Positions 25,576 through 34,594 are shown, numbered from the stretch's first letter. The stretch is 64,000 bases of DNA from Christensenella sp. UBA4675 (GCA_002405165.1 DHLF01000006.1:1-64000), one strand, 5' to 3'. The notes: generated from the sequence alone by a model not told the origin. Translations and numbers: made by a program.

Positions 25576-26260
25576 TTCTGTTTTCTAAAAGCTCCCCGAT
25601 TTTGTCAACGTATTCTTTCATTTTTTTATACTCTTTAAGCGACGCTTTCAGTCCGTAATACGCCACTTCCGAATTAGATAAATTCAACGTAATACTTTCT
25701 ATAATTTTGTTTATGAAATAAATAGCTAATTTTCTATCTTCGGTTTTAATTTTTTGGCAATATAACTGATTTTTTACGCTATCCAAAAACGATATTTCTT
25801 TTTTCGAAGAACTAGATTGCTCGTTCTCTTCCTTTTTAATCAAATTTTCCATATCTTCTATTACGGAAACTATATCTTGATAAAAACGCTTTACGATTAA
25901 AAACCAAAAAGAAGAAAACCTATCTTTATAAACGTTTCCGAAAAAATAATTGTCCAAAATTTCGTTTAGCATTACTTTTCCGCTGTAAATTTCGTACATA
26001 AGCGAATAACAAAAAGCAATAGCGTCTTGCCTATCGCTTGGAACTTTTACGCTTTTATCCCCGTTTTTATCTACAAAACACTTACTTTTTGCAGAATAAT
26101 AGTCGTAGTTTTGCGTACAACGTTCTACAATGGAATATATAAGTTCGTTTTTTGCGATAAAAGCGAGCAAATTATATAGCTTTTGTTCACACATTATAAA
26201 TCCGCCGACGTAAACGTCGTCGCATTTTTCCTTAAAAGAATCTAAAAAACTTTTTTCCAC
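25556..26260 (-). CDS. Uncharacterised helical protein, first gene of the nudF operon
   Basis: 234 residues from a GTG start at 26260 (VEKSFLDSFKEKCDDV) preceded by AAGGAG with 6 bases spacing. The upstream ATG at 26314 is rejected because it lies on the -35 element of the promoter at 26286-26314. The protein is mainly helical, with no signal peptide or membrane segment, a Ser-rich charged linker near residue 150, and a Lys/Glu-rich coiled end (GLKASLKEYKKMKEYVDK). No family recognised. It overlaps nudF by 20 bases, so it is co-expressed with nudF, the CPBP gene, dtd and the QueG-like gene. Confidence 0.75.
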   Translation of the reverse strand: MEKSFLDSFKEKCDDVYVGGFIMCEQKLYNLLAFIAKNELIYSIVERCTQNYDYYSAKSKCFVDKNGDKSVKVPSDRQDAIAFCYSLMYEIYSGKVMLNEILDNYFFGNVYKDRFSSFWFLIVKRFYQDIVSVIEDMENLIKKEENEQSSSSKKEISFLDSVKNQLYCQKIKTEDRKLAIYFINKIIESITLNLSNSEVAYYGLKASLKEYKKMKEYVDKIGELLENRNEISRR

Positions 26261-26285
26261 TTTACTCTCCTTGTAGTTAAAAAAA

Positions 26286-26314
26286 ATTATACCACAATTT
26301 ATCGGGTAATTCAA
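26286..26314 (-). promoter_or_regulatory. Promoter of the unknown-nudF-CPBP-dtd operon
   Basis: TTGAAT, a 17-base spacer and TATAAT on the minus strand. The -10 box is 25 bases before the GTG start at 26260. Confidence 0.85.
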
Positions 26315-26332
26315 GATTTTTTTTATATATGG

Positions 26333-26361
26333 TTGATTTTTAAAAAAATGTTTATTATAAT
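26333..26361 (+). promoter_or_regulatory. Promoter of the DUF4364 operon
   Basis: TTGATT, a 17-base spacer and TATAAT, 41 bases before the ATG, divergent from the nudF operon promoter. AAAGGAG stands 5 bases before the start. Confidence 0.8.
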
Positions 26362-26401
26362 AATTTCTGCTTTATAGCTTTATTTAACAAAGGAGATTTT
26401 T

Positions 26402-26929
26402 ATGTCAATTCAAGGCGAACCGCTAGTAAACAAATTGATGCTTTTGTTTTTATTTGACAAAATGGAAGTTCCGCTTACGGACAACACCTTGATTGAAATT
26501 TGTACGGCGCAAAAAAATCAGTGGCTTAACTACATGGATTTCGTAGAAACCAAAGACGCGCTTTTGGAAGACGATTTTATAACTAATCTTTCCCAAAACG
26601 GTTCTCCTATATACTCAATTACGGCAACGGGAAGGGCGTGTCTTGCGGATTTTTATACAAATATTCCACACTCCGTAAGGGAAGAAATTTCTAACTTTGT
26701 AAAACAAAACAAGATAAATTATAGAGTTAAGCAAGAATGCGTTTCAGACTTTTTTAAGAATAAAGACGGTTCTTACACGGTAGTTTTAAAGAGTTTGGAA
26801 TTGCAACAACCGCTTTTTGAGCTTAAAATTAAAGTTCCTAACAAGCAACTTGCAAAGCAAATTCATTTAAACTGGCCGAAAAAGGCAAAATTTATTATGC
26901 AAAACGTATACGAAATTTTAGTGGAGTGA
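26402..26929 (+). CDS. DUF4364 family protein (winged-helix-like)
   Basis: 175 residues. The N-terminal part (LVNKLMLLFLFDKMEVPLTDNTLIEI, then SITATGRACLADFYTNIP) has the arrangement of DUF4364 proteins of Clostridia: a winged-helix DNA-binding-like domain followed by a small beta domain (about 110-175). Family function is not established, though a transcription regulator is plausible. It is the first gene of a three-gene plus-strand operon with a TSCPD protein and a membrane protein. Confidence 0.75.
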   Translation: MSIQGEPLVNKLMLLFLFDKMEVPLTDNTLIEICTAQKNQWLNYMDFVETKDALLEDDFITNLSQNGSPIYSITATGRACLADFYTNIPHSVREEISNFVKQNKINYRVKQECVSDFFKNKDGSYTVVLKSLELQQPLFELKIKVPNKQLAKQIHLNWPKKAKFIMQNVYEILVE

Positions 26930-26935
26930 TAAATT

Positions 26936-27190
26936 ATGAATTATATACCGACAGGGGTTTGCGCCCGTCAAATTTCTTTTGACGTTGAAAACGGAAAAGT
27001 TAAAAACGTAGTATTTTACGGCGGTTGCACGGGAAATACGCAAGGAATTTCTAAATTGTGCGAAGGTAGAGATATTAGAGAACTTATAACTTTACTAGAA
27101 GGAATTAAATGTAGAAACTCTACTTCTTGCCCCGACCAACTATCAAAAGCACTAAAAAAATATCTAATCGATAACGGAGAAAAATTATGA
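26936..27190 (+). CDS. TSCPD domain protein (TIGR03905-like)
   Basis: 84 residues. YIPTGVCARQISFDV, FYGGCTGNTQGISKLCEGR and the defining NSTSCPDQLSKAL match small TSCPD proteins related to the Cys-containing C-terminal domain of class II ribonucleotide reductases. The conserved cysteines suggest metal or redox chemistry, but no activity is established. It starts 6 bases after the DUF4364 stop and overlaps the next gene by 4 bases. Confidence 0.85.
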   Translation: MNYIPTGVCARQISFDVENGKVKNVVFYGGCTGNTQGISKLCEGRDIRELITLLEGIKCRNSTSCPDQLSKALKKYLIDNGEKL

Positions 27191-28083
27191 ATTTTAAAAA
27201 CGCTTTAAAAGTGAGCTTTTTGGAATATAAAACGTACTTAAAAAGCTTATTGTATAGAATAGTACTTTTCGTATTGTTTTCAACAATTTCATATGCGTTA
27301 TTGAAAGATTTTCTAAATTCCGTTTTCTCTTCTAACTCGTTATCGGCGTTATGGAAATCCGTAAAAGACGCTTTTACGCAATTTGCAAAAGGTAAAGGCT
27401 GGACTAACGGAAAAATTATTGCCGAAAACTTTAAGTCTTTATTAAAAGTTGTTTTTAAACAAATTAACGAAAACGCTTTAAACGTATGTTTTACGCTTAT
27501 TTCTTTTATAGTTTTAGGCACGCTTAACGCTTTATCAGACGTTGCAATTACTAACGTTTTTTACAACTATATGACTTCTAAAACCAAATGCGGATTTTTT
27601 AGTTCTATGGTAAGAAACTTTAAAAAAGGTATAGTTTATTCGATTTTCTACTCTTTATATAACCTTTTAATTTTGGTTTTACTTTGCTTTATTTCTATCG
27701 GGTTAATTTTCGCGTTAATGAACGTTATAGGATTTTTCGTAATGCCCGTAGTTATTCTTTTGTTTATATTGGCTTTTTCAATAAAACAAAGACTTATTTC
27801 ACTGGTACTACCGAATATGATTGCAAAGGGCGAAAACGTATTTAAAAGCATAAAAGAAACTAAATTAGAAAACTTTTTCGACGTACTGATAAAATATACG
27901 ATAGCTTATTTCTCAGGTTTAACTCTAAGCGTTTTATTGCTTGTCTTCACTTTCGGAGCGGGTTCGATTTTATTTTTCCCGTTATTTTCCATTATAATAA
28001 ACGTTATGGGTTTAACTGCGTACTTTGAAACGCACAAACAAAAATATTATTTATCCGATAAAGAAATTTACGACCCGAATTAA
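27187..28083 (+). CDS. Multi-pass membrane protein, unknown function
   Basis: 298 residues with five to six likely membrane segments (about residues 20-40, 100-125, 150-175, 180-205 and 240-280). Between the first two lies a charged, probably extramembrane region (about 45-95). No catalytic motif or transporter signature is visible. Its ATG overlaps the TSCPD stop as ATGA, so it is translated with the two upstream genes. A strong terminator follows. Confidence 0.75.
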   Translation: MNFKNALKVSFLEYKTYLKSLLYRIVLFVLFSTISYALLKDFLNSVFSSNSLSALWKSVKDAFTQFAKGKGWTNGKIIAENFKSLLKVVFKQINENALNVCFTLISFIVLGTLNALSDVAITNVFYNYMTSKTKCGFFSSMVRNFKKGIVYSIFYSLYNLLILVLLCFISIGLIFALMNVIGFFVMPVVILLFILAFSIKQRLISLVLPNMIAKGENVFKSIKETKLENFFDVLIKYTIAYFSGLTLSVLLLVFTFGAGSILFFPLFSIIINVMGLTAYFETHKQKYYLSDKEIYDPN

Positions 28084-28116
28084 ATTTTAGCTTAAAGCTA
28101 TTTTTACCATAACTTT

Positions 28117-28156
28117 TAAGCCACGCTTGATTAGTCAAGCGTGGCTTATTTTTTAT
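28117..28156 (+). terminator. Strong terminator between converging operons
   Basis: A 14-bp perfect G/C-containing stem (28117-28130 and 28135-28148, loop TTAG) followed by TTATTTTTTATT. It lies between a plus-strand and a minus-strand stop codon and probably serves both. Confidence 0.85.
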
Positions 28157-29796
28157 TCGGTTTTTTTGTTTAAAATTTCTTCTAAAAGTTTTTTACTTTT
28201 GGTTTTGTTTGTTTTTAATATTTTAAAAAAGTTTGCAACTAATTGTTGCTCATTTTGTAAGCAATATATTAAAATTGCTCCCGCCAAATCTTCTTTAACG
28301 CAATCAGCCTTAGCCGAAATATATTTTTCTTCAAACTCTAGCGCGTTTGCGACAAATTCTCGATTTATAAAAACGGGTAATCTTCCGTAAACAAAACAAA
28401 ATGCTCTTTTAAAATTATCGTTTTTAAAATCTTCAGCAGATAAAAAGTTTATTCTTGTATAAAAATCCGGTAAAGCTACTCCCCTGCTTTTTGCGTATCC
28501 GTTATATACTAACGATTCTATTATCGACGATTTTATTTCTACGTTTATAGACTCAAACAACAATAAATCGGCAAGAATTTCCGTAAAAAATTTTTTTTCG
28601 CCTTTAGAAAAAAGTTCTATGATTAACAGCCAAAACTTTTTATCGTCTAAATCGCACGCGTAATCAACCATTTCCAAACAATCTTTTTCAGACAATTTTT
28701 TTAATTCGTTTTTATCTTTTACACATTCCTTTACAATATTAAGAAAATCATTTTTAAGACATAAAGGATAATCGTATAATTCCTGCAATTTATGATTTTT
28801 ATCTTCTAATCCGTTCTTCATAGAATCTAAAACGAATTTATATTTGCAAGAGTGAGTAAGCATATAAGCTTTTTTTAATTCTCTTATGCCGAATTCTTTT
28901 TTGTCCGTTAAATACAAACAAACCGATTTCATAAAAATCGCGCCGTCGTCGTAAGGATCGCTACGAAGATATTGATTTATATACTTTAAAGCTTTTTCGT
29001 AATCAGAAAACATAGTTACCAAAAATTCAGCAATTAAAAAATTGTCAGAATTTTTAGTTGTTTTTACGTTTAATAGCTTTTCTAAATAAAAATCTCTTTG
29101 TTTTACAAGTTCCTTATCATTTTCGCTATACACGTCTAATATGTTTATAAAGCTACAATATTGCTCTACGGTAGGCTTATAATTATTAAAGAATTCGTAA
29201 AGCTTTTCCAAAGATTTTTCTTTATCTTCTTTCATAAAATAACAAACGCCTAATTTTAAAATAGCCTGTTCGTAATATTTACTGTCTTTTTCTATACAAG
29301 ATAATTCTTCTATCGCCTTTTCATAATCTTTTTCATAATACGCCTGAACGCCTTTGTTAAAATTTTTAAAACGCTTATCTTTTTCTACTAATTTAAATTT
29401 CGGCTTTTCTTTTAATTCGACAGAATTTAAAAAATCGTATATTTCTTCTTGATAAACATTTTCGCCGTTGCTGAAAAACTTCCAAAACTCTTCTAGAAGA
29501 GAAACTGCAAATTTATCCCTTTCCCCGCGAATACAGGCAATTATCGCTTCTAAAATGGCTTCTTTCCTTTCTTTCGAAGGACATAAGTCGGCGTATTTTA
29601 AATAATTGAACGCGCTTGAATCGTAATCGCCCGTAAGTAAATACAATTCGCCGAGTTTTTTGTAAATTATACTATCTTTTTTAAAATATAGGCAATCGTT
29701 TAAAAGAACGGATATAGCGCCTATTAAATCGCCGTTATCCCTTCTTTCATCGCTAATTTTTATTAAAGTAGTAACGTCTTTTTTAAATTCTATCAT
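28153..29796 (-). CDS. Tetratricopeptide-repeat protein
   Basis: 547 residues, almost all helical. TPR-type units are visible: GAISVLLNDCLYFKKDSIIYKKLGELYLLTGDYDSSAFNYLKYADLCP by pattern near residues 20-70, AYYEKDYEKAIEEL and ILKLGVCYFMKEDKEKSLEKL around 150-200, and DYEKALKYINQYL with DDGAIFMKSVCLYLTDKKE around 265-300. No enzymatic domain, signal peptide or membrane segment. TPRs mediate protein contacts. It overlaps hslO by 4 bases and is the last gene of the operon, so a chaperone-related adaptor is possible but unproven. Confidence 0.75.
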   Translation of the reverse strand: MIEFKKDVTTLIKISDERRDNGDLIGAISVLLNDCLYFKKDSIIYKKLGELYLLTGDYDSSAFNYLKYADLCPSKERKEAILEAIIACIRGERDKFAVSLLEEFWKFFSNGENVYQEEIYDFLNSVELKEKPKFKLVEKDKRFKNFNKGVQAYYEKDYEKAIEELSCIEKDSKYYEQAILKLGVCYFMKEDKEKSLEKLYEFFNNYKPTVEQYCSFINILDVYSENDKELVKQRDFYLEKLLNVKTTKNSDNFLIAEFLVTMFSDYEKALKYINQYLRSDPYDDGAIFMKSVCLYLTDKKEFGIRELKKAYMLTHSCKYKFVLDSMKNGLEDKNHKLQELYDYPLCLKNDFLNIVKECVKDKNELKKLSEKDCLEMVDYACDLDDKKFWLLIIELFSKGEKKFFTEILADLLLFESINVEIKSSIIESLVYNGYAKSRGVALPDFYTRINFLSAEDFKNDNFKRAFCFVYGRLPVFINREFVANALEFEEKYISAKADCVKEDLAGAILIYCLQNEQQLVANFFKILKTNKTKSKKLLEEILNKKTE

Positions 29797-30560
29797 ACAT
29801 CTTTAAATAATTCTTCAATCATTTTTTTATCATAAGTATATTTTTTATTGCAAAAATGACAGATAACTTCTACATTCCCCCTTTCTTTTATAATATTTTC
29901 GCATTCTTTTTTCCCTACGGATATTAAAACTTTTTCTATTTGTTCGTTAGAACATAAACATTTAAAAATCATTTGTTTTTCGGTTGCATAACAACCGTCT
30001 TTTTTGAAAAGCTCTAATTGATCGGACACGCTTTTTTCAACGTTTTCTAAAACGTAATCTATACTATCCCCGTCGGCGTCCGGCAAACATTGATAAAATA
30101 TCGCCCTTAATTTATTTTCCTGTTCGTTTACTTCTATTTTAAAATCGATAAAAATTTGCTCGCTTTGCGAGTAATACGCTTTTAACCCGATTAAAATCCC
30201 GCCGTCAAAAAAACAACTGCCTGAATATACGTTTTTAAGCCCTAAATCTTTAATAACCGTAATTTTACTTGTTTCGCCTGCTTCAACTTCGTTTATACAG
30301 GCTTTTATATTTCCGTTTCCGTCGCCGAAATAATTTAAGTTATAACCTTTTTTAAGTCTTAAATTTATACTCATATTGTCGGTGGAATTTTTTAAAAAAG
30401 ACGTCATATACCCACCTACTGCAAGTATTTGTCCCAAATACTTTGCTTTTTCTCCGCTGACGTTATGTATTTCTTTCGCAGTTTTAAAAACGTCGTCAAA
30501 CTCGACGTATGCAAAATCCAATTGTTCGTTAAAAGTAAGACCTTTTATAATTTTACCCAT
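29793..30560 (-). CDS. hslO: Hsp33 redox-regulated chaperone
   Basis: 255 residues. Hsp33 is a holdase switched on by oxidation of four zinc-binding cysteines. These are present in the C-terminal domain as FKCLCSNEQIEKVL and VICHFCNKKY, the CxC plus CxxC layout of the family. The N-terminal domain contains LGQILAVGGYMTSFLK and the later QLELFKKDGCYATEKQMIFK region. It overlaps the upstream methyltransferase by 8 bases and the TPR gene by 4, in one operon. Confidence 0.92.
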   Translation of the reverse strand: MGKIIKGLTFNEQLDFAYVEFDDVFKTAKEIHNVSGEKAKYLGQILAVGGYMTSFLKNSTDNMSINLRLKKGYNLNYFGDGNGNIKACINEVEAGETSKITVIKDLGLKNVYSGSCFFDGGILIGLKAYYSQSEQIFIDFKIEVNEQENKLRAIFYQCLPDADGDSIDYVLENVEKSVSDQLELFKKDGCYATEKQMIFKCLCSNEQIEKVLISVGKKECENIIKERGNVEVICHFCNKKYTYDKKMIEELFKDV

Positions 30561-31287
30561 TTTTTTTCACCGTATAATTTATTCTTAAAGATTTTTCCGT
30601 TATTTCCTTTCCGAATTCGTCCTTTTTTATAAGCGTTAGTCCCGCTTTTACAAGCGCGCTTTCTATTTCGCTTTCGATGTGTATATATTGAACGTGGCTT
30701 TCTTCTTTTTTAATATAAGTTTCGCCGTTTTTTATAAAAAAACTTAAATCCATTTCTACGCTACTTTCTTTTAGCGTGTTAAACCATAAGTAAGATACGT
30801 CTTCTCTATCTTCCCCGAACATGTTGTTCCCTATAACGCTTTTCAACTTATATTCTGAAGAAACGTCAAATAAAAAAATTCCGCCCGTATTTAAACTTTT
30901 TGCAATACTTTTAAAACAATTTACTAATTTTTCTTGTTTAACGTAATTTATTCCGTCGTTTATACACGTAATAAAATCGTACTTTTCAAACGTTTTTAAA
31001 TTGTTTAAATCGCCTTTAAAATAACTAACGTTAAGTCTTTCTTTATCGGATAATAACTTTGCCTGAGTAAGCATTTGCTCGCTATAATCCATTCCTGACA
31101 TTCGGTAACCGTTTTTTGCTAAAAATCTGGTAATTATTCCGCTACCGCAAGCTAAATCTAACCCTTTTACTCCGCATGAGTATTCTTTTATTAAATTTAA
31201 AAGATACTGCGACCATTTTTCATAGTCGCAGTCGGATATTAGTTTTTCATACATCAGCGCAAGCACCGAGTAACTATTATTTTTCAT
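30553..31287 (-). CDS. Class I SAM-dependent methyltransferase
   Basis: 244 residues. The SAM-binding motif I is GLDLACGSGIITRFLAKNGY, followed by motif II GMDYSEQML, and FITCINDGINYV as the acidic post-motif. The substrate cannot be read from sequence; the family includes small-molecule, quinone and tRNA methylases. It overlaps the upstream membrane protein gene by 11 bases and hslO by 8 bases. Confidence 0.85.
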   Translation of the reverse strand: MKNNSYSVLALMYEKLISDCDYEKWSQYLLNLIKEYSCGVKGLDLACGSGIITRFLAKNGYRMSGMDYSEQMLTQAKLLSDKERLNVSYFKGDLNNLKTFEKYDFITCINDGINYVKQEKLVNCFKSIAKSLNTGGIFLFDVSSEYKLKSVIGNNMFGEDREDVSYLWFNTLKESSVEMDLSFFIKNGETYIKKEESHVQYIHIESEIESALVKAGLTLIKKDEFGKEITEKSLRINYTVKKNG

Positions 31288-32452
31288 TTTCGCCGTCGTA
31301 ATTTTTTTGATATTCGTCGCTATCCGTTTGCATTTTTCGTTTACTTTCTTCTAATTTTATTAAATCTTCCCTTGAAAAATTAGTCGGCAATTCACGTAAA
31401 CTAACATCTTCGTCCGTGATAGGCTTAACCCCTTTCATAGAGTAATTATTGCCCATTTGTTCAAAATAATTTTCGTCAAGCGTTTGACTTTGTTCGGTAA
31501 CGTTTTTAGCTTTGCCTTTATTAAGCTCGCTAACTTCCTTTGCCGAATATAAATTTTTGCTCTTTACTACTTTTTCGTAAACAAACATACTATAACTGTT
31601 CCATACGATAGAGAAAAATACGAAGCCCATTATCATAAGTAAGAACATTAACAACATATTTAATATAGATACTTTGATAAGCGAATACAAAATAAACGGC
31701 AAGCACGCGAACAACAACATAAACGTATTAGGTATAATAAACGTAAACGTAAGCTTAAACGCGTTTTTTATCAATAAGAAAAAGTTTGCTTTGTAATTTA
31801 TTGTGAAAGTTACGGCATATAAATATACCATACTTAAAATTACGACTATAATTATAGAAGCAACTTTTAAAAGAATAAAGAACCAATTTCCGCCCAAAGC
31901 CCTCATATAATCGGAATACCCGATTAAGTAAGTTGCGACGCATAATATTAAAGCGTACAAAACGGATAAAGCGAGAACCATTAAATAGTTCTTTTTAATT
32001 CCCTTAAAAAAGTCTTTAGTCCTAAAATTTCCGTCAGTCCAAATAAGGTTTCTAACCAAATAGAAAAGACCCGATATCGCAAGAGAGCCTATTACGGCAA
32101 ACGCCAAAAAGCCTAACATTAAATATCTGTTGGCATACATTGAAATTTGCTCTACCGTTCCTTTTAAAACGGGATAAACGGGATAACCTATAAACACGTT
32201 TTGGGTAAAAGGATAAGAAGACGCAAGCGTAGAAATTTGACCGTTTCTATATACTAAAGCTATTATAGTTGGCAAAAAGAAAATTATGGATATCATATTA
32301 AGCAGAAATAATTTGGAATAGTTTCCCGAACATACCCCCGCCGTCATAGCCCATCTGCCCTTTTTCTTTTTAGGTGCGATTTCTACGTCGTTTTTTAATA
32401 AATACTCTCTAACGTTTTTGCTGTTTGTTTTTTTTGCGCTATTAGTTTTCAT
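31277..32452 (-). CDS. YesL/DUF624-like multi-pass membrane protein
   Basis: 391 residues from the ATG at 32452 (MKTNSAKKTN), chosen because GGAGAG precedes it and the ATG at 32470 has no ribosome binding site. The basic N-terminus is followed by about six membrane segments between residues 55 and 295, in the spacing of DUF624 (YesL-type) proteins, which often accompany carbohydrate uptake. The last 95 residues are a charged cytoplasmic tail not usual for YesL (ENYFEQMGNNYSMKGVKPIT and beyond). First gene of a four-gene operon with the methyltransferase, hslO and TPR genes. Family call moderate. Confidence 0.65.
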   Translation of the reverse strand: MKTNSAKKTNSKNVREYLLKNDVEIAPKKKKGRWAMTAGVCSGNYSKLFLLNMISIIFFLPTIIALVYRNGQISTLASSYPFTQNVFIGYPVYPVLKGTVEQISMYANRYLMLGFLAFAVIGSLAISGLFYLVRNLIWTDGNFRTKDFFKGIKKNYLMVLALSVLYALILCVATYLIGYSDYMRALGGNWFFILLKVASIIIVVILSMVYLYAVTFTINYKANFFLLIKNAFKLTFTFIIPNTFMLLFACLPFILYSLIKVSILNMLLMFLLMIMGFVFFSIVWNSYSMFVYEKVVKSKNLYSAKEVSELNKGKAKNVTEQSQTLDENYFEQMGNNYSMKGVKPITDEDVSLRELPTNFSREDLIKLEESKRKMQTDSDEYQKNYDGENEK

Positions 32453-32540
32453 CAATTCTCTCCATAGCAAGAATATATTTTCATTATATAAAAAATTTAA
32501 ATAAAAAGCAAATATTTTTCGCTATCAACCTTATAAAAAG

Positions 32541-32569
32541 TTGTGTTTTAAAAAATACTGTGGTAAAAT
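32541..32569 (+). promoter_or_regulatory. Promoter of asd-dapB
   Basis: TTGTGT, a 17-base spacer and TAAAAT with an extended -10 TG at the correct distance, 31 bases before the asd ATG. No lysine riboswitch was seen. Confidence 0.7.
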
Positions 32570-32599
32570 ATAGATAATTTTTTAATAGTGAGGCAATTT

Positions 32600-33604
32600 A
32601 TGTCATTAAATATTGCAGTTGTTGGCTGTACCGGAATGGTCGGCAGTAAGTTTTTGGAAGTTTTGACCGAAAGGAATATCAAGGCTGATAATTACTATCT
32701 TTACGCTTCGGAAAAATCCGCAGGTAAAGAAATAGACTTTATGGGTAAAAAACATATCGTCATTAAGCTTTGCAAAGAAAATATCGTAGATAAAAAAATC
32801 GATATTGCACTTTTCTCGGCAGGCGCTTCCGTTTCTTTGGAATTTGCCCCCGTATTCGCTTCTATCGGAGCTATCGTTATAGATAATTCTAGCGCATGGA
32901 GAAGAGATGAAAACGTTCCTCTGGTAGTTCCCGAATGTAACCCGGAAGACATAAGGAAACATCACGGAATTATCGCTAATCCGAACTGTTCTACAATACA
33001 AGCGGTAGTAGCTTTAAAACCGTTAGACGATAAATTTAAAATTAAAAGAATCGTTTACTCTACGTATCAAGCCGTTTCGGGCGCGGGCGTTAAAGGTTAT
33101 AACGATTTGAAAAACGGAATTAACGGCGAAGCTCCCCAAAAATTCCCTTATCCTATTTTCGGAAACTGCCTACCTCATATCGACGTATTTTTAGATAACG
33201 GCTACACCAAAGAAGAAGAAAAAATGATTTTCGAAACCAAAAAAATTCTTCACCGCCCCGATTTAAAAATCACCGCAACTACCGTAAGAGTTCCCGTATA
33301 TTACGGACACAGCGAATCCATTAACGTTGAATTTGAAAATCATGTTACGAGAGAAGAAGCTACCGAAGTTTTATCTCACGCAGAAGGCGTTATCGTTCAA
33401 GACGACGTAAAAAACAACGTTTATCCTATGGCTTTAACGGCTGAAAACCACGACGAAGTTTACGTTGGCAGAATCAGACAAGATTTTTCCGTTGAAAACG
33501 GTTTAAATCTTTGGGTAGTTGCCGACAACATCAGAAAAGGTGCGGCTACCAATGCGGTTCAAATTGCCGAATGGATAATAAAAAACGGATTATTAAACAA
33601 ATAA
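32600..33604 (+). CDS. asd: Aspartate-semialdehyde dehydrogenase
   Basis: 334 residues. It reduces aspartyl phosphate to aspartate semialdehyde for lysine, threonine and methionine. The ATG at 32600 is chosen because the upstream GTG at 32588 belongs to the GTGAGG ribosome binding site. The N-terminal NADP motif is AVVGCTGMVGSKFLEVL, the catalytic Cys130 is in IIANPNCSTIQ, and the substrate/His region is RVPVYYGHSESINVEF. It is followed 9 bases later by dapB, forming a lysine-branch pair. Confidence 0.97.
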   Translation: MSLNIAVVGCTGMVGSKFLEVLTERNIKADNYYLYASEKSAGKEIDFMGKKHIVIKLCKENIVDKKIDIALFSAGASVSLEFAPVFASIGAIVIDNSSAWRRDENVPLVVPECNPEDIRKHHGIIANPNCSTIQAVVALKPLDDKFKIKRIVYSTYQAVSGAGVKGYNDLKNGINGEAPQKFPYPIFGNCLPHIDVFLDNGYTKEEEKMIFETKKILHRPDLKITATTVRVPVYYGHSESINVEFENHVTREEATEVLSHAEGVIVQDDVKNNVYPMALTAENHDEVYVGRIRQDFSVENGLNLWVVADNIRKGAATNAVQIAEWIIKNGLLNK

Positions 33605-33613
33605 GGTGAAATA

Positions 33614-34366
33614 ATGATTGATATAATTATTTGCGGTATAAACAGCAAAAACGGACAATCCCTTTACAAATGCGCTTTAGAAAGCGATAACGTAAACGTA
33701 ACTTGCGGTGTGGATAACGAAACTTTTGGGGAATTTCAATGCCCTGTTTATAAAGATATCGCACAGGTTAAACACGACGTAGACGTTATTATAGATTTTT
33801 CGGAAGAAAAAGTCGAATCTGTAATAGATTTTGCCCTTAAACGCCAATGCGCGCTCGTTATAGGTTCAAGTTTAAACGATAAAATTAAAAATCTACTCGA
33901 ACAAGCGTCCAACGAAATACCCGTTTTTGTATCGAGCAATTTCTCCATAGCGGTCAACCTATTACTTAAATTTGCTTGCGAAACGGCAAAACAATTCGGT
34001 TCGTACGATATTGAAATTCTAGATATTTCGAATAGGGACAAAACTTACTCCCCTAGCGCAACCAGCGAACTCTTTGCCGAAAATTTAATACAAATTAGGG
34101 AAAACGCTAAAATAGTAAACGGAAGAAGAAAAGGTAAAGATAAAAGGGGCGAAAACGAAATAGGTATTCACTCCATTCGCGGTGGAAACTTACTCGGCTC
34201 GCATAAAATTATGTTTATCGGGACAGACGAAACGATATCTTTCGAACACGTTGCAGAATGTAGCGATTTGTACGGCAAAGGAGCTTTAAAAGCAAGCCAA
34301 TATATCGTTACAAAGAAAAACGGTTATTATACGATGAAAGATTATTTAAAAGACCAAATTAAATAA
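33614..34366 (+). CDS. dapB: Divergent 4-hydroxy-tetrahydrodipicolinate reductase
   Basis: 250 residues, the usual length. The C-terminal domain is clearly DapB (GIHSIRGGNLLGSHKIMF, GKGALKASQYIV). The usual active-site segment E-x-HHxxKxDAPSGTA, however, reads LDISNRDKTYSPSATS: the Lys and the Pro-Ser and Thr positions remain, but the catalytic His pair is Ser-Asn and the Asp-Ala and Gly are replaced. The N-terminal dinucleotide loop CGINSKNGQSL also deviates from GxxGRMG. It follows asd by 9 bases, so a lysine/diaminopimelate role is likely, but catalysis by this form is uncertain. Confidence 0.75.
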   Translation: MIDIIICGINSKNGQSLYKCALESDNVNVTCGVDNETFGEFQCPVYKDIAQVKHDVDVIIDFSEEKVESVIDFALKRQCALVIGSSLNDKIKNLLEQASNEIPVFVSSNFSIAVNLLLKFACETAKQFGSYDIEILDISNRDKTYSPSATSELFAENLIQIRENAKIVNGRRKGKDKRGENEIGIHSIRGGNLLGSHKIMFIGTDETISFEHVAECSDLYGKGALKASQYIVTKKNGYYTMKDYLKDQIK

Positions 34367-34391
34367 TTCATTTAAAGTTATAATTAAAACT

Positions 34392-34425
34392 AGGGTTGTT
34401 TAAATTTTAAACAGCCCTTTATTTT
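34392..34425 (+). terminator. Terminator of asd-dapB
   Basis: AGGGTTGTTTA pairs with TAAACAGCCCT (one G-T pair), followed by TTATTTT, 25 bases after the dapB stop. Confidence 0.75.
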
Positions 34426-34565
34426 GCAATTTTTTCTATAATAAATTTGCCCTTATTGCCCTTACCTTATTGACCTTATATAAAATGCGAATATATTTTT
34501 AAATAAATTTTAGTTTTTTTAAAATAAAAAATAACTAATAGCGTAAAGAAAAATCGAAAAAAAAA

Positions 34566-34594
34566 TTGACAAATATAAAAAAATACTATATACT
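34566..34594 (+). promoter_or_regulatory. Promoter of tRNA-Ser
   Basis: TTGACA, a 17-base spacer and TATACT, 26 bases before the tRNA 5' end. Confidence 0.85.

Noticed and set aside
32453..32600. Possible lysine riboswitch before asd
   Set aside because: The transcript leader predicted from the promoter is about 25 bases, far too short for the riboswitch.
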